Source: Nitrospira sp. ST-bin4 (GTDB taxonomy: Bacteria; Nitrospirota; Nitrospiria; Nitrospirales; Nitrospiraceae). Taken from it: a DNA stretch of 12,747 bases. Positions 5,948-11,660 of this stretch are shown here, piece after piece. Numbering within the stretch: position 1 is the first letter of the stretch; every line of letters starts with the position of its first letter. Made by a program: the position numbers and the translations under genes. Where the stretch lies: assembly GCA_002083565.1 (NCBI GenBank), contig MSXM01000082.1, forward strand, positions 1-12,747, read 5' to 3'. The notes under the pieces were generated by a model that was not told the origin of the DNA, did not search any database, and worked only from the letters and a program-made list of their open reading frames with translations.

Positions 5948-6152
5948 GCCGCGTCAAGCCTTGCCATCATGATTGTGCAAAAGTTACCTACTGAGCAATT
6001 GTGAACAGACTGCAGTCAGCCACTCCATTATGCTTTCCCATAACGGAGAGGCGGTGAATAGTTCTGGCGCAGCAAGCGGCGTGGTCCCGATTCGGTACGG
6101 ATATGCCGGGTTCGCCTATACATAAACATACTATCTGCTTTGGGTGAACACT
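5948..6152 (+). other. upstream region of the broken ferritin-like gene
   Basis: No gene is seen in these 205 nt. An AT-rich stretch near 6117-6135 (TATACATAAACATACTAT) would suit a -10 region just ahead of the ferritin-like frame. GACTGCAGTC at 6008-6017 is a 10-bp palindrome, a length expected by chance. No convincing Crp/Fnr-type site is visible. Confidence 0.3.
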
Positions 6153-6673
6153 ATGCCGTCATTGCCATTTATAGGACACAAAGAGGTTATAAACGGCGCT
6201 ATGACCATAGTAGACGGAACTATCACGGGGACAGTGGTCAGGCTATTGAATGAAGCGCTGGCCTCCGAAATTATGTGCGTCCTCCGCTACAAACGGCACT
6301 GCTTCATGATCGCCAGGTTCAGTTCTCATCACGTGAAGTTGATGCTGTTTCAGCACGTGACTGAGGAGCAAGCTCATGCCGATCAATTGGCTGAGCGCAT
6401 CGTCCAGCTGGGCGCCAGCCGGTGTGATCGCTTGAACGGCTGCTGAACCGAAGCCATGCAGAACATGTCGAAGGAGATTCGTTGGTGGAGATGATCACGG
6501 CAGATCTGATCGCTGAACGAGCCGCGGTCGAGAGCTATCGCGACATGATTGCTTCTATCGGCCCCAATGATCCGACGACCCGGAGGGTCTTGGAGCAGAT
6601 TTTGGCGCAGGAGGCAGAGCATGCGGAGAATCTGACCAGTCTCTTGATGGGTGAGCGTCAAAGCGAGAGGTGA
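6153..6673 (+). pseudogene. bacterioferritin/ferritin-like di-iron protein, frameshifted
   Basis: The first part (ATG 6153 to about 6413) encodes MPSLPF then LLNEALASEIMCVLRYKRH and TEEQAHADQLAERIVQLG, the first half of a ferritin-like four-helix bundle with Glu and ExxH iron ligands. This frame stops at 6446. The second half continues in a frame shifted by +2: ERLLNRSHAEHVEGDSLVEMI, then AERAAVESYRDMI, DPTTRR and EAEHAENLTSLL, with the second Glu and ExxH. A family-like loop (LG-x-x-P-x-F-S-P-E) aligns best if one base is lost near 6414 and TGA at 6425-6427 replaces Phe. Both lesions would abolish the protein, which would otherwise store or detoxify iron in the cytoplasm. The helix around 6310-6350 is also divergent. 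A sequencing error could explain the frameshift but less easily both changes. Confidence 0.8.
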
Positions 6674-6730
6674 GGTAAGGACCATGCGTGGTGCGTCACG
6701 CGCGCAACATTGGGCGCAGAGGGAGGACAT

Positions 6731-6952
6731 ATGTTCTGCCAACGTTGTCGGGGGTTACTTGTACAAGAGACATTCGGTGATCTCATAGACAAAATGGGCC
6801 GCCTCAGCACGGCCACACGTTGCATCAATTGCGGATGTGTCGAGGATGCCGTCGTGCGCGCGAATCGCTTCAGGCGGTCGGTGCGCACGCGCGCGCTCCC
6901 GCGCAGGATGGTAAGGAGTAAAGATGTTATGCCAAAGCAGGTGCACGCGTAA
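6731..6952 (+). CDS. small zinc-ribbon protein (CxxC...CxxC), paralogue of 2322-2534
   Basis: The ATG at 6731 follows GAGGGAGGACAT, an excellent ribosome binding site, so a longer in-frame TTG start at 6710 is rejected. The 73-aa product has CQRC (Cys3, Cys6) followed by RGLL, then CINC (Cys31, Cys34) followed by GC. The family signature VEDAVVRANR comes next, and the tail is strongly basic (RRSVRTRALPRRMVRSK). It shares the CxxCxGLL...CxxCG...ANR plan with the protein at 2322. The four Cys should bind one zinc; the basic tail may contact nucleic acid. Function unknown. It lies 57 nt after the broken ferritin-like gene. Confidence 0.78.
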   Translation: MFCQRCRGLLVQETFGDLIDKMGRLSTATRCINCGCVEDAVVRANRFRRSVRTRALPRRMVRSKDVMPKQVHA

Positions 6953-7115
6953 GGGTATAGAGCGGTCGGATGAGCGGTTGCTGCTGCAGCGTATGCCCCT
7001 CACACAATCAATCATGACAGAGGGATCTAAGAGCGCCGTATGCCCAGCCCTCTTTCTGATCGTAAGGAGCCATTCAAAAGGAAGGGTGAAACCATCGAGC
7101 AGCAAGACCATATAG
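6924..7115 (+). CDS. possible small ORF with a strong ribosome binding site
   Basis: AAGGAG lies 5 nt upstream of the ATG at 6924, inside the 3' end of the zinc-ribbon gene. This would allow translational coupling to a 63-aa product. That product (MLCQSRCTRKGIERSDERLL...) has a CxxxxC pair and a hydrophobic patch (VCPALFLIV) but no recognisable fold. It overlaps the start of the PAS-like gene by 76 nt in another frame. Either it is a real short coupled ORF or the site is a remnant of an earlier start for the downstream gene. Confidence 0.25.
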   Translation: MLCQSRCTRKGIERSDERLLLQRMPLTQSIMTEGSKSAVCPALFLIVRSHSKGRVKPSSSKTI

Positions 7116-7528
7116 CGCAGACGCCACTCGGACAGAGATCGGTCTCCGAACTGGGTTCGCTGAATGACACGATGCGCTACCGATCCGGTATTCTGATATT
7201 CTCTCGTGGGCAGAAATTGCTGCACGCGAATCGCCGAGCCTTGGAACTGACAGGCCATCTCGATCAGGCTGAGACTGGGACCGTCTGCGAGATTCATTCG
7301 GCGCCGGTGCGCGAACTCCGGAATGCCGTCCAAGCAGGCCTGGACCATCGCAGAACTGCCAATATCTGGAAGCCCTTTAAATTGAAGCGTGTCCTCTATG
7401 AGGGAAAGCGCAAGCTCCTAGCGTGCGGATTCGGGCTGGCAGATCGGAGTTCCCACGACAACTCGCGTATCGTGATCATAATGGATGAACTCGGTCTTCG
7501 ACAGGAGCGTAGTCAGCTCCGGAGGTAG
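7040..7528 (+). CDS. PAS-like domain protein, 162 aa
   Basis: The core from about residue 45 to 155 reads as a PAS fold. It starts with a first strand and second-strand turn, MRYRSGILIFSRGQKLLHAN, then the helix NRRALELTGHL. A connecting helical segment (PVRELRNAVQAGLDHRRT) follows, and then beta strands (FKLKRVLYEGKRKLLACGFGLAD and SRIVIIMDELGL). PAS domains sense small molecules, redox or light, or mediate protein contacts. No kinase, cyclase or DNA-binding output is attached, so it may act by binding a partner. The first 40 residues are polar and probably disordered. The ATG at 7040 has only a weak AAGAG upstream; a start nearer MRYRSG is possible. Neighbours are small genes on the same strand. 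Confidence 0.7.
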   Translation: MPSPLSDRKEPFKRKGETIEQQDHIAQTPLGQRSVSELGSLNDTMRYRSGILIFSRGQKLLHANRRALELTGHLDQAETGTVCEIHSAPVRELRNAVQAGLDHRRTANIWKPFKLKRVLYEGKRKLLACGFGLADRSSHDNSRIVIIMDELGLRQERSQLRR

Positions 7529-7531
7529 CTG

Positions 7532-7633
7532 ATGGGACGGTCCTGGGAGAGTGGAGGCGCGGCGATCGGGGTATCACCTCAACTGGAGTCCGATCGAGGG
7601 GTGTTCGATGTGAGCATGTATGGAGCGCCCTGA
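7532..7633 (+). CDS. possible 33-aa ORF coupled to the PAS-like gene
   Basis: GGAGGT, which overlaps the stop codon of the PAS-like gene, lies 5 nt before ATG 7532. This is ideal for translational coupling. The peptide MGRSWESGGAAIGVSPQLES... is polar, has no membrane helix and resembles nothing I know. The strong site is the only support. Confidence 0.3.
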   Translation: MGRSWESGGAAIGVSPQLESDRGVFDVSMYGAP

Positions 7634-7686
7634 CGATGCGCTTGCAGAGAACTGAAAGTACACCAGATCTTGAGGAGGGTTCAAGG

Positions 7687-7932
7687 ATGGAGCGCTGGAA
7701 AAACAACGATGTAGCAGGTGTATGCCAGACACCAGCGAGCGCGGTGAATGATGGGGACCTGGGTCAGCCTGTTTACCGAAGGCCGGTTGGTCTGACGATC
7801 ACGGTGGAGAAGATCGATTGCATGCTGGCCGACGTCCAGGCCCAGGTCGAGCGTCTTCAGTGTCAAAAAATCAATCTGCAGCTTGTGCGGGAGCAATTAG
7901 CCGGGATGGAAGCCAAGTGGCGAAGCGCATGA
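7687..7932 (+). CDS. small coiled-coil protein, 81 aa
   Basis: The ATG at 7687 follows GAGGAGGG with an 8-nt gap, which is better than the upstream in-frame start at 7636. The first half is polar (MERWKNNDVAGVCQTPASAV...). The second half is a long amphipathic helix (TVEKIDCMLADVQAQVERLQ, then NLQLVREQLAGMEAKWRS) with heptad spacing of Leu, Val and Ile, so it should form a coiled coil. No family is recognised. It is the last gene before a 760-nt stretch without genes. Confidence 0.6.
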   Translation: MERWKNNDVAGVCQTPASAVNDGDLGQPVYRRPVGLTITVEKIDCMLADVQAQVERLQCQKINLQLVREQLAGMEAKWRSA

Positions 7933-8015
7933 GCGACGGTACGGCCTTTCTGTGCTGGCAGTCGTGCCATGCCGGTTTGTATGTAGATTGAAAACGGCCT
8001 GACGCAGGCGGGAGA

Positions 8016-8037
8016 TGAGGGGAATAGATTCCCCTCA
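8016..8037. terminator. perfect 9-bp hairpin with a TAGA tetraloop
   Basis: TGAGGGGAA and TTCCCCTCA pair perfectly around a 4-nt loop, 84 nt after the coiled-coil gene. No T-run follows, so it may be a 3' mRNA-stabilising hairpin or a transcription stop aided by Rho. No second copy was seen in the window. Confidence 0.4.
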
Positions 8038-8164
8038 CCAAGAGTCTCAATCTGCGATTCCCCACAGATGTGGATTATGGTGCGCGCTACTATGCCTGGC
8101 GGGATTCACCGAAACAAGGGCACCATGTCGTTACCCGTCTGCTTAGTTCTCTCCTGATCGGTTT

Positions 8165-8237
8165 TGGCCAGACCGTCAACGGTCTTCTCGCTATGCTGGT
8201 CCCTAGGTGCCCCGTCGTCCCTCGTTCCGTGATAGCA
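8165..8237 (+). repeat. diverged non-coding repeat, copy 1
   Basis: This segment aligns with 10311-10388. Shared blocks include a CCAGAC anchor, CGCTATGCTGG, AGGTGC and GTGATAGCA, in the same order with small indels. Copy 1 contains a perfect inverted repeat, AGACCGT-ca-ACGGTCT (8170-8185), which is degenerate in copy 2. Each copy lies upstream of a ytxH-like gene in the same orientation. Confidence 0.55.
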
Positions 8238-8675
8238 GATTGCTGGGCATAAGAGGTAATTGGATGAAGAAGGCCATCATCTCGGCTGGAGATAATGGCA
8301 CCTGAGCCTTCCGGCAAAGGCCACGATGATTGACAGGCACACGATTGCCCCGTTGACTCGAGAATATGAAAACCAGGCAGCTGCGCCACCCTTGGTAAGC
8401 CCTCTTACAGGGCTGACAGGATGTCTCCGCTCCTCTCGATTCCATACTCTGCAGACAGCGCATCGTATGGTGATCTCATCGGTGATCACTTGAGCCTGAG
8501 GTGCTTTTCCCTGTTGACGGCCTCGCTCAAGAGACCGTGGAGGAGGCACTCAATTCGAACAGCGTAGTGCCTGCTTCGACGGCGATCATGCGATCGGGAC
8601 AAGTTAGTGCGAGCATTTTCGATCAGGATAGCCGGGCACACTTCATTCACGGTGCAGGAGAGATGGTCAATGGAA

Positions 8676-8947
8676 AAGGAGGAACGCTCAATGGCAGATA
8701 ACAGAGGGTGCTCATTAGGGACGGCGGGATGGGCGTTTGTGACCGGAGGATTGCTGGGAGCTGTGGCAGCGTTGTTGCTGGCACCGCAGTCTGGTCGTCA
8801 GTCGCGGGAACAGTTGCGAGGGTATGCGCGACGAGCCGAAGAGGAAGTTCATGAGCTGGCCGAGAAGGCCAGCGAGGTTGTGGACGAGGCGCTGGACAAG
8901 GGACGCGACTTCATTAAAGACAAGCAGACGGTCCTGGCCGAGGCGGT
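8676..8947 (+). repeat. direct repeat with 10520-10791, 272 nt, one mismatch
   Basis: The block starts in the ribosome binding region of ytxH copy 1 and ends inside the gene. It is the same as 10520-10791 at an offset of 1844 nt apart from one base (8731 G, 10575 T). Beyond both ends identity drops sharply: the 3' tails remain alignable at roughly 70 percent, judged by eye. Confidence 0.95.
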
Positions 8948-9011
8948 TGAGGCCGGGCACATCGCCATGCATCAGGAGCCTGGGCGACTGTCGGGCGACA
9001 GGAAAGGGTGA
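8691..9011 (+). CDS. YtxH-like envelope stress protein, copy 1
   Basis: The 106-aa protein has an N-terminal glycine-rich hydrophobic helix (FVTGGLLGAVAALLLAPQSG). This is the hallmark of the YtxH family, where a GxxxGxxxxLLxAPxSG motif precedes a long charged helix (REQLRGYARRAEEEVHELAEKASEVVDEALDKGRDFIKDKQ). YtxH proteins are small membrane-anchored proteins linked to general stress; their biochemical role is unknown. The ATG at 8691 has AAGGAGGAACGCTCA upstream. The first 85 residues match copy 2 except Trp14 versus Leu14. The C-terminal tail (EAGHIAMHQEPGRLSGDRKG) is diverged and contains helix-breaking Gly and Pro residues, so this copy may be the less constrained one. Confidence 0.85.
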   Translation: MADNRGCSLGTAGWAFVTGGLLGAVAALLLAPQSGRQSREQLRGYARRAEEEVHELAEKASEVVDEALDKGRDFIKDKQTVLAEAVEAGHIAMHQEPGRLSGDRKG

Positions 9012-9531
9012 CAGCAGCGTGCATTGTCACGGAATGATCGAGTGTGCACAGGATTGGATTATCGAGTGCGCTTTTGTGTCTGGTGGAGAGTTCGGTCTTT
9101 CCCTCACATATTCTGGCCGCAGCCTTGGCACAATGCGGACTTGACCAACCGAGAGCTTGGCGGCCATCAGCTTGAGATGCCATCAATGGCGGAATGAAAT
9201 CCATGTACATGTCAACAGCTCGGCGCAAGTTGCTGTGAGCGATATGCCGGCAAAGAGATCCGTGCATTATCTCTCACTCCCCGCTAGAACGATCGACCGG
9301 TCATGGCTGCTCGACTCTCCTTGCCTTACTTATCCCTGGCGGGAACAAACTGTTTGTTTGACCCATTGTCACGGCAGTGATCAAAGAGTCGGCAGGTCGC
9401 TGCCCTTTAACGTGGCGCACCGCAGGCGGTCACTGCGACAACGATTACTGCTTTGTTGAGTTGCTGTCGCCTGACTTGAGAGTGGAGTCAGCTGCGCGAC
9501 CAGCTTCCTGTCCGTGGCCGGTGGCAGTTCT
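9012..9531. other. 520-nt stretch without a supported gene
   Basis: I see no convincing gene here. A short in-frame repeat (ATGATCGAGTGTGC at 9034 and ATTATCGAGTGCGC at 9058) lies just after ytxH copy 1. A palindrome, AACAAAC-t-GTTTGTT, is at 9344-9358. The region is 3' to both flanking genes, which converge on it, so it needs no promoter. It may hold remnants of lost genes. Confidence 0.45.
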
Positions 9532-9930
9532 TCATTTTGTCGAGCGAATCGACAGCGCGTGATTCTGATCGTTCACCATTGCCTCAATACGATCATTCTT
9601 CATGACTGTCCCAATCATCTGGGTCGTCTTATCCGTATGCAGCCGTATTTTCTCACCGGTCTTCAATTTGAGAAAATAGTTCCCGTCTTTGATGCGGACC
9701 AGTTCGCCGGTGATCATTTTGGCGGCTTCTGCCCCGGTGCTTCCCTTCTGATCGCCCACGTTCTTTTGCCTGTCATCATCAGATTGAAAGCCTTGCCGAT
9801 CAGATTGGGAGTCAGTCTTCATCACGTCTGAAACCGAAGGCGAATGCTCTGCCTGGGCCGTATGGGACAAACCCAGGCACAGCAAGAATGCGCAAGCTAT
9901 GACGCCGACGTCCTTGTAAATGGATACCAT
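9532..9930 (-). CDS. exported OB-fold-like small protein
   Basis: The 132-aa product starts at an ATG with GGGAGGTTATC just upstream, so longer in-frame starts further upstream are rejected. Residues 1-27 form a signal peptide (hydrophobic core VIACAFLLCLGL, cleavage after TAQA). A polar, disordered linker rich in Asp, Ser and Gln follows (about residues 28-70). The C-terminal domain reads ITGELVRIKDGNYFLKLKTG, EKIRLHTDKTTQM and KNDRIEAMVNDQNHALSIR. This is five short strands, like the small beta-barrels (YgiW/DUF5666-type OB folds) found in periplasmic proteins. Similar modules are familiar from Nitrospira-like genomes. The ligand and role are unknown. It is transcribed against its neighbours, between the two ytxH copies. 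Confidence 0.78.
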   Translation of the reverse strand: MVSIYKDVGVIACAFLLCLGLSHTAQAEHSPSVSDVMKTDSQSDRQGFQSDDDRQKNVGDQKGSTGAEAAKMITGELVRIKDGNYFLKLKTGEKIRLHTDKTTQMIGTVMKNDRIEAMVNDQNHALSIRSTK

Positions 9931-10394
9931 GATAACCTCCCGAGTTAGATGTGAACCATGCATAAAACTCACCATACGCTGTCCGGTCTCTTTCAATCTG
10001 AGCAATAGTGACCAAACTACCGTTGATCTTCCAGTCATACTGGTGGTGTTTGAGGGGATGTTGCGAGATGACAATGGCGCAACGAGTGAATGGTGCCGGT
10101 GTCTCTCAATACTGGGGTCGTGGCATACCGTGGCGATGCGGATTGCAAAAGACGTGACGCTGGTGCGGGGAATGGATCATGCTTAGTCACAATTCTGATC
10201 TGGAATCCGCAACAGACTTGGAGGATGGCAGCCGGCTGCCGTATATCGGGGGGACCGGGACAAGGACGCCGCGCGCGTAGCCATTGCCATATCTGTTCAC
10301 CTGAGCTGTCTTGACCAGACCCCCGTCGGTTTTCCCGCTATGCTGGTTGACAGGTGCTCAGCCGTCTCCTGCTCCCTCAGTGATAGCAAACATA
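9931..10394. other. upstream region of the OB-fold-like gene and decayed sequence
   Basis: No gene is supported in these 464 nt. The left part must hold the promoter of the OB-fold-like gene on the - strand, but no clear -35/-10 pair is visible. A short inverted repeat CCAGT-cat-ACTGG (10031-10043) lies about 100 nt upstream of its start. The right part contains copy 2 of the diverged repeat (10311-10388). Confidence 0.4.
10311..10388 (+). repeat. diverged non-coding repeat, copy 2
   Basis: This segment aligns with 8165-8237, sharing ACCAG/CCAG, CGCTATGCTGG, AGGTGC and GTGATAGCA in order. Its ACCAG...CTGGT arms can still pair around a 23-nt loop. It lies about 150 nt upstream of ytxH copy 2; the equivalent distance for copy 1 is about 450 nt. 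Confidence 0.55.
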
Positions 10395-10478
10395 TGCAAG
10401 GCTGAGATTGCAGGTGGAAAGAAAACTCATACAGTCTATGTGAATGTCATAACCGGCATGGTTCACGAAACCAAGTAG
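10395..10478 (+). pseudogene. possible PepSY-like C-terminal remnant
   Basis: One frame encodes AEIAGGKKTHTVYVNVITG followed by MVHETK and a stop at 10476. The pattern of a strand, then xVYVDxxTGxVxE, is how PepSY domains end. Upstream of 10395 the frame stays open but loses protein-like sequence, and no start codon with a ribosome binding site exists. The tail is only 27 codons, so a chance match is possible. Confidence 0.3.
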
Positions 10479-10519
10479 CCCTCCTGACCGCAGTGCTGTA
10501 TGGGTGGGCAGGAAGGCAG

Positions 10520-10791
10520 AAGGAGGAACGCTCAATGGCAGATAACAGAGGGTGCTCATTAGGGACGGCGGGATTGGCGTTTGTGACCGGAGGATTGCTG
10601 GGAGCTGTGGCAGCGTTGTTGCTGGCACCGCAGTCTGGTCGTCAGTCGCGGGAACAGTTGCGAGGGTATGCGCGACGAGCCGAAGAGGAAGTTCATGAGC
10701 TGGCCGAGAAGGCCAGCGAGGTTGTGGACGAGGCGCTGGACAAGGGACGCGACTTCATTAAAGACAAGCAGACGGTCCTGGCCGAGGCGGT
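10520..10791 (+). repeat. direct repeat with 8676-8947, copy 2
   Basis: This is the partner of the block at 8676-8947, with the same orientation and one mismatch at 10575. It starts in the AAGGAGGAACGCTCA ribosome binding region and ends at codon 85 of the ytxH-like gene. Confidence 0.95.
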
Positions 10792-10861
10792 CGAGGCCGC
10801 TCGTACGGCCATGCATAGGGAGCGTGAGCGGTTGTCTGGTGACAAGGACGCGTGCCGGTGA
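10535..10861 (+). CDS. YtxH-like envelope stress protein, copy 2
   Basis: The 108-aa protein has the YtxH plan: a Gly-rich membrane helix (FVTGGLLGAVAALLLAPQSG, residues 16-35) and then a long charged amphipathic helix. Its tail (EAARTAMHRERERLSGDKDACR) continues the helix without breaks, unlike copy 1, and looks like the better-preserved version. The start is fixed by AAGGAGG 8 nt upstream of the ATG. The fragment of an OmpA-family gene begins 40 nt downstream. YtxH proteins are associated with stress in other bacteria; the precise role here is unknown. Confidence 0.87.
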   Translation: MADNRGCSLGTAGLAFVTGGLLGAVAALLLAPQSGRQSREQLRGYARRAEEEVHELAEKASEVVDEALDKGRDFIKDKQTVLAEAVEAARTAMHRERERLSGDKDACR

Positions 10862-10901
10862 AGTGGACGGATGGACTATCCATTGGAACAGCTATTTATC
10901 G

Positions 10902-10994
10902 TTGGCGGGTCACGAGGACAGCAATCCGGTCGCCAGCAACAACACGGCCACGGGTCGCGCCAAAAACCGCCGCGTCGAAATCGTTGTGTTATAG
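10902..10994 (+). pseudogene. orphaned C-terminus of an OmpA-family protein
   Basis: The frame ends LAGHEDSNPVASNNTATGR followed by AKNRRVEIVVL and a stop. This is the classic end of an OmpA-type peptidoglycan-binding domain: (G)xxxxNPVASNxTxxGRxxNRRVEI. The rest of the domain, including the GHTD-like strand and the central helices, is absent upstream; instead ytxH copy 2 ends 40 nt away. The intact OmpA-family gene at 11124 has a comparable end (RPIASNETEEGRRTNRRVEILL), so this is a truncated paralogue. A deletion fused to or near the ytxH copy is the simplest explanation. Confidence 0.75.
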
Positions 10995-11061
10995 CCCCAA
11001 CGATTGTGCGAAAGGAGCCTCTGAGGAGCCCGGCCAGCCCGATCAGTTCATTGGCTCCATC

Positions 11062-11091
11062 GGTGGAATGTCTACTGTGGGCGCTTCCACC
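11062..11091. other. 7-bp inverted repeat upstream of the OmpA-family gene
   Basis: GGTGGAA and TTCCACC are perfect arms 16 nt apart, located 33 nt before the start codon. It could form an mRNA hairpin in the 5' untranslated region or an operator. Arms of this length occur by chance at this distance, so support is weak. Confidence 0.25.
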
Positions 11092-11123
11092 AGCCAGGTT
11101 GTTCGTGGAAGAGAGAAGGGAAC

Positions 11124-11660
11124 ATGGAGCCATTCGTACGCTGGGGTAGCGGGCTGTTCGGCATCATCCTGTTCGTGGGGTGTACGAACGGCACTGACCA
11201 ACGGTTGACACAGGTCCAGAGAGGGTTGGAAAAGTCGCTTCACACGAACATCGCGCATGGTGATCTCAGCATACGCCGAGCCGGTGATCATCTCACCATC
11301 GTGATTACCGAACGACTGCTGTTTGCTGTGGGGAGTTATGAGATCAAGCCGGACGGCATTGATGTGCTGAGGCGAATGGGGATTTTCCTCGAGGTGGCCT
11401 CCCTCAAAGAAATCCGAGTGGCGGGGCATGGCGACAGGGCCCCGGGCTCTGACCGCCCCGGCTTGTACTCCGAGATGGTGGCGCTCTCCAAAGCACGTGC
11501 GACGCAGGCGGGACGTGTCTTGAATGAGAACGGAATGCATTCACAAAACGCGACTATCGAATGGTATGGGGACATCCGGCCGATCGCCAGCAATGAGACC
11601 GAAGAGGGGCGGCGAACGAATCGCCGCGTCGAAATTCTGCTGTATGCCACGCCGGCCTAA
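11124..11660 (+). CDS. OmpA-family lipoprotein (peptidoglycan-binding)
   Basis: The 178-aa protein starts at ATG 11124 after GAGAAGGGA. Residues 5-20 form a hydrophobic signal ending FVGC, an acceptable if imperfect lipobox with Cys20 as the lipidated residue. It should sit in the outer membrane facing the periplasm. Residues about 58-173 are an OmpA-type domain: the strand LTIVITERLLFAVGSYEIKPDG, the helix IDVLRRMGIFLE, the strand IRVAGHGD, LSKARATQAGRVLNENG, and the end RPIASNETEEGRRTNRRVEILL. The Arg-rich NRRVE end includes the Arg that contacts meso-diaminopimelate in OmpA homologues. GHTD is GHGD here. It lies upstream of the cyclic glucan synthase gene, with 167 nt between them. Confidence 0.87.
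   Translation: MEPFVRWGSGLFGIILFVGCTNGTDQRLTQVQRGLEKSLHTNIAHGDLSIRRAGDHLTIVITERLLFAVGSYEIKPDGIDVLRRMGIFLEVASLKEIRVAGHGDRAPGSDRPGLYSEMVALSKARATQAGRVLNENGMHSQNATIEWYGDIRPIASNETEEGRRTNRRVEILLYATPA

Larger units (their letters stand above)
7933..8690. other. 758-nt stretch without a supported gene; hairpins and a degenerate repeat
   Basis: No reading frame here has both a ribosome binding site and protein-like sequence on either strand. The stretch holds a perfect 9-bp hairpin (8016-8037), a perfect 7-bp inverted repeat with a 2-nt spacer (8170-8185), and a 6-bp hairpin AGCCCT-cttac-AGGGCT (8398-8414). It also holds one copy of a diverged repeat (8165-8237) that recurs at 10311-10388. The right end leads into the first ytxH-like gene. 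The composition suggests decayed gene remnants. Confidence 0.5.

Noticed and set aside
6755..7348. Long - strand reading frame (197 codons) opposite the zinc-ribbon and PAS-like genes
   Set aside because: It is antisense to two better-supported genes, has no known motif, and owes its length to the high GC content.
8040..8110. A possible tRNA-like arm near a GATTCCCC sequence
   Set aside because: No cloverleaf, anticodon stem or acceptor stem could be built around it.
8277..8549. Minus-strand frame with a short hydrophobic stretch (VNGAIVCLSIIVAFAG)
   Set aside because: GTG start without a ribosome binding site, and the rest of the product is not protein-like. Kept only as part of the gene-free stretch.
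9931..10074. N-terminal extension of the OB-fold-like protein on the - strand
   Set aside because: The ATG at 9930 has a strong ribosome binding site directly followed by a signal peptide; an extension would bury the signal peptide.
8670..10861. The direct repeats as the ends of a composite mobile element
   Set aside because: The repeats are coding, there are no terminal inverted repeats or target duplications, and no transposase or integrase lies between them.
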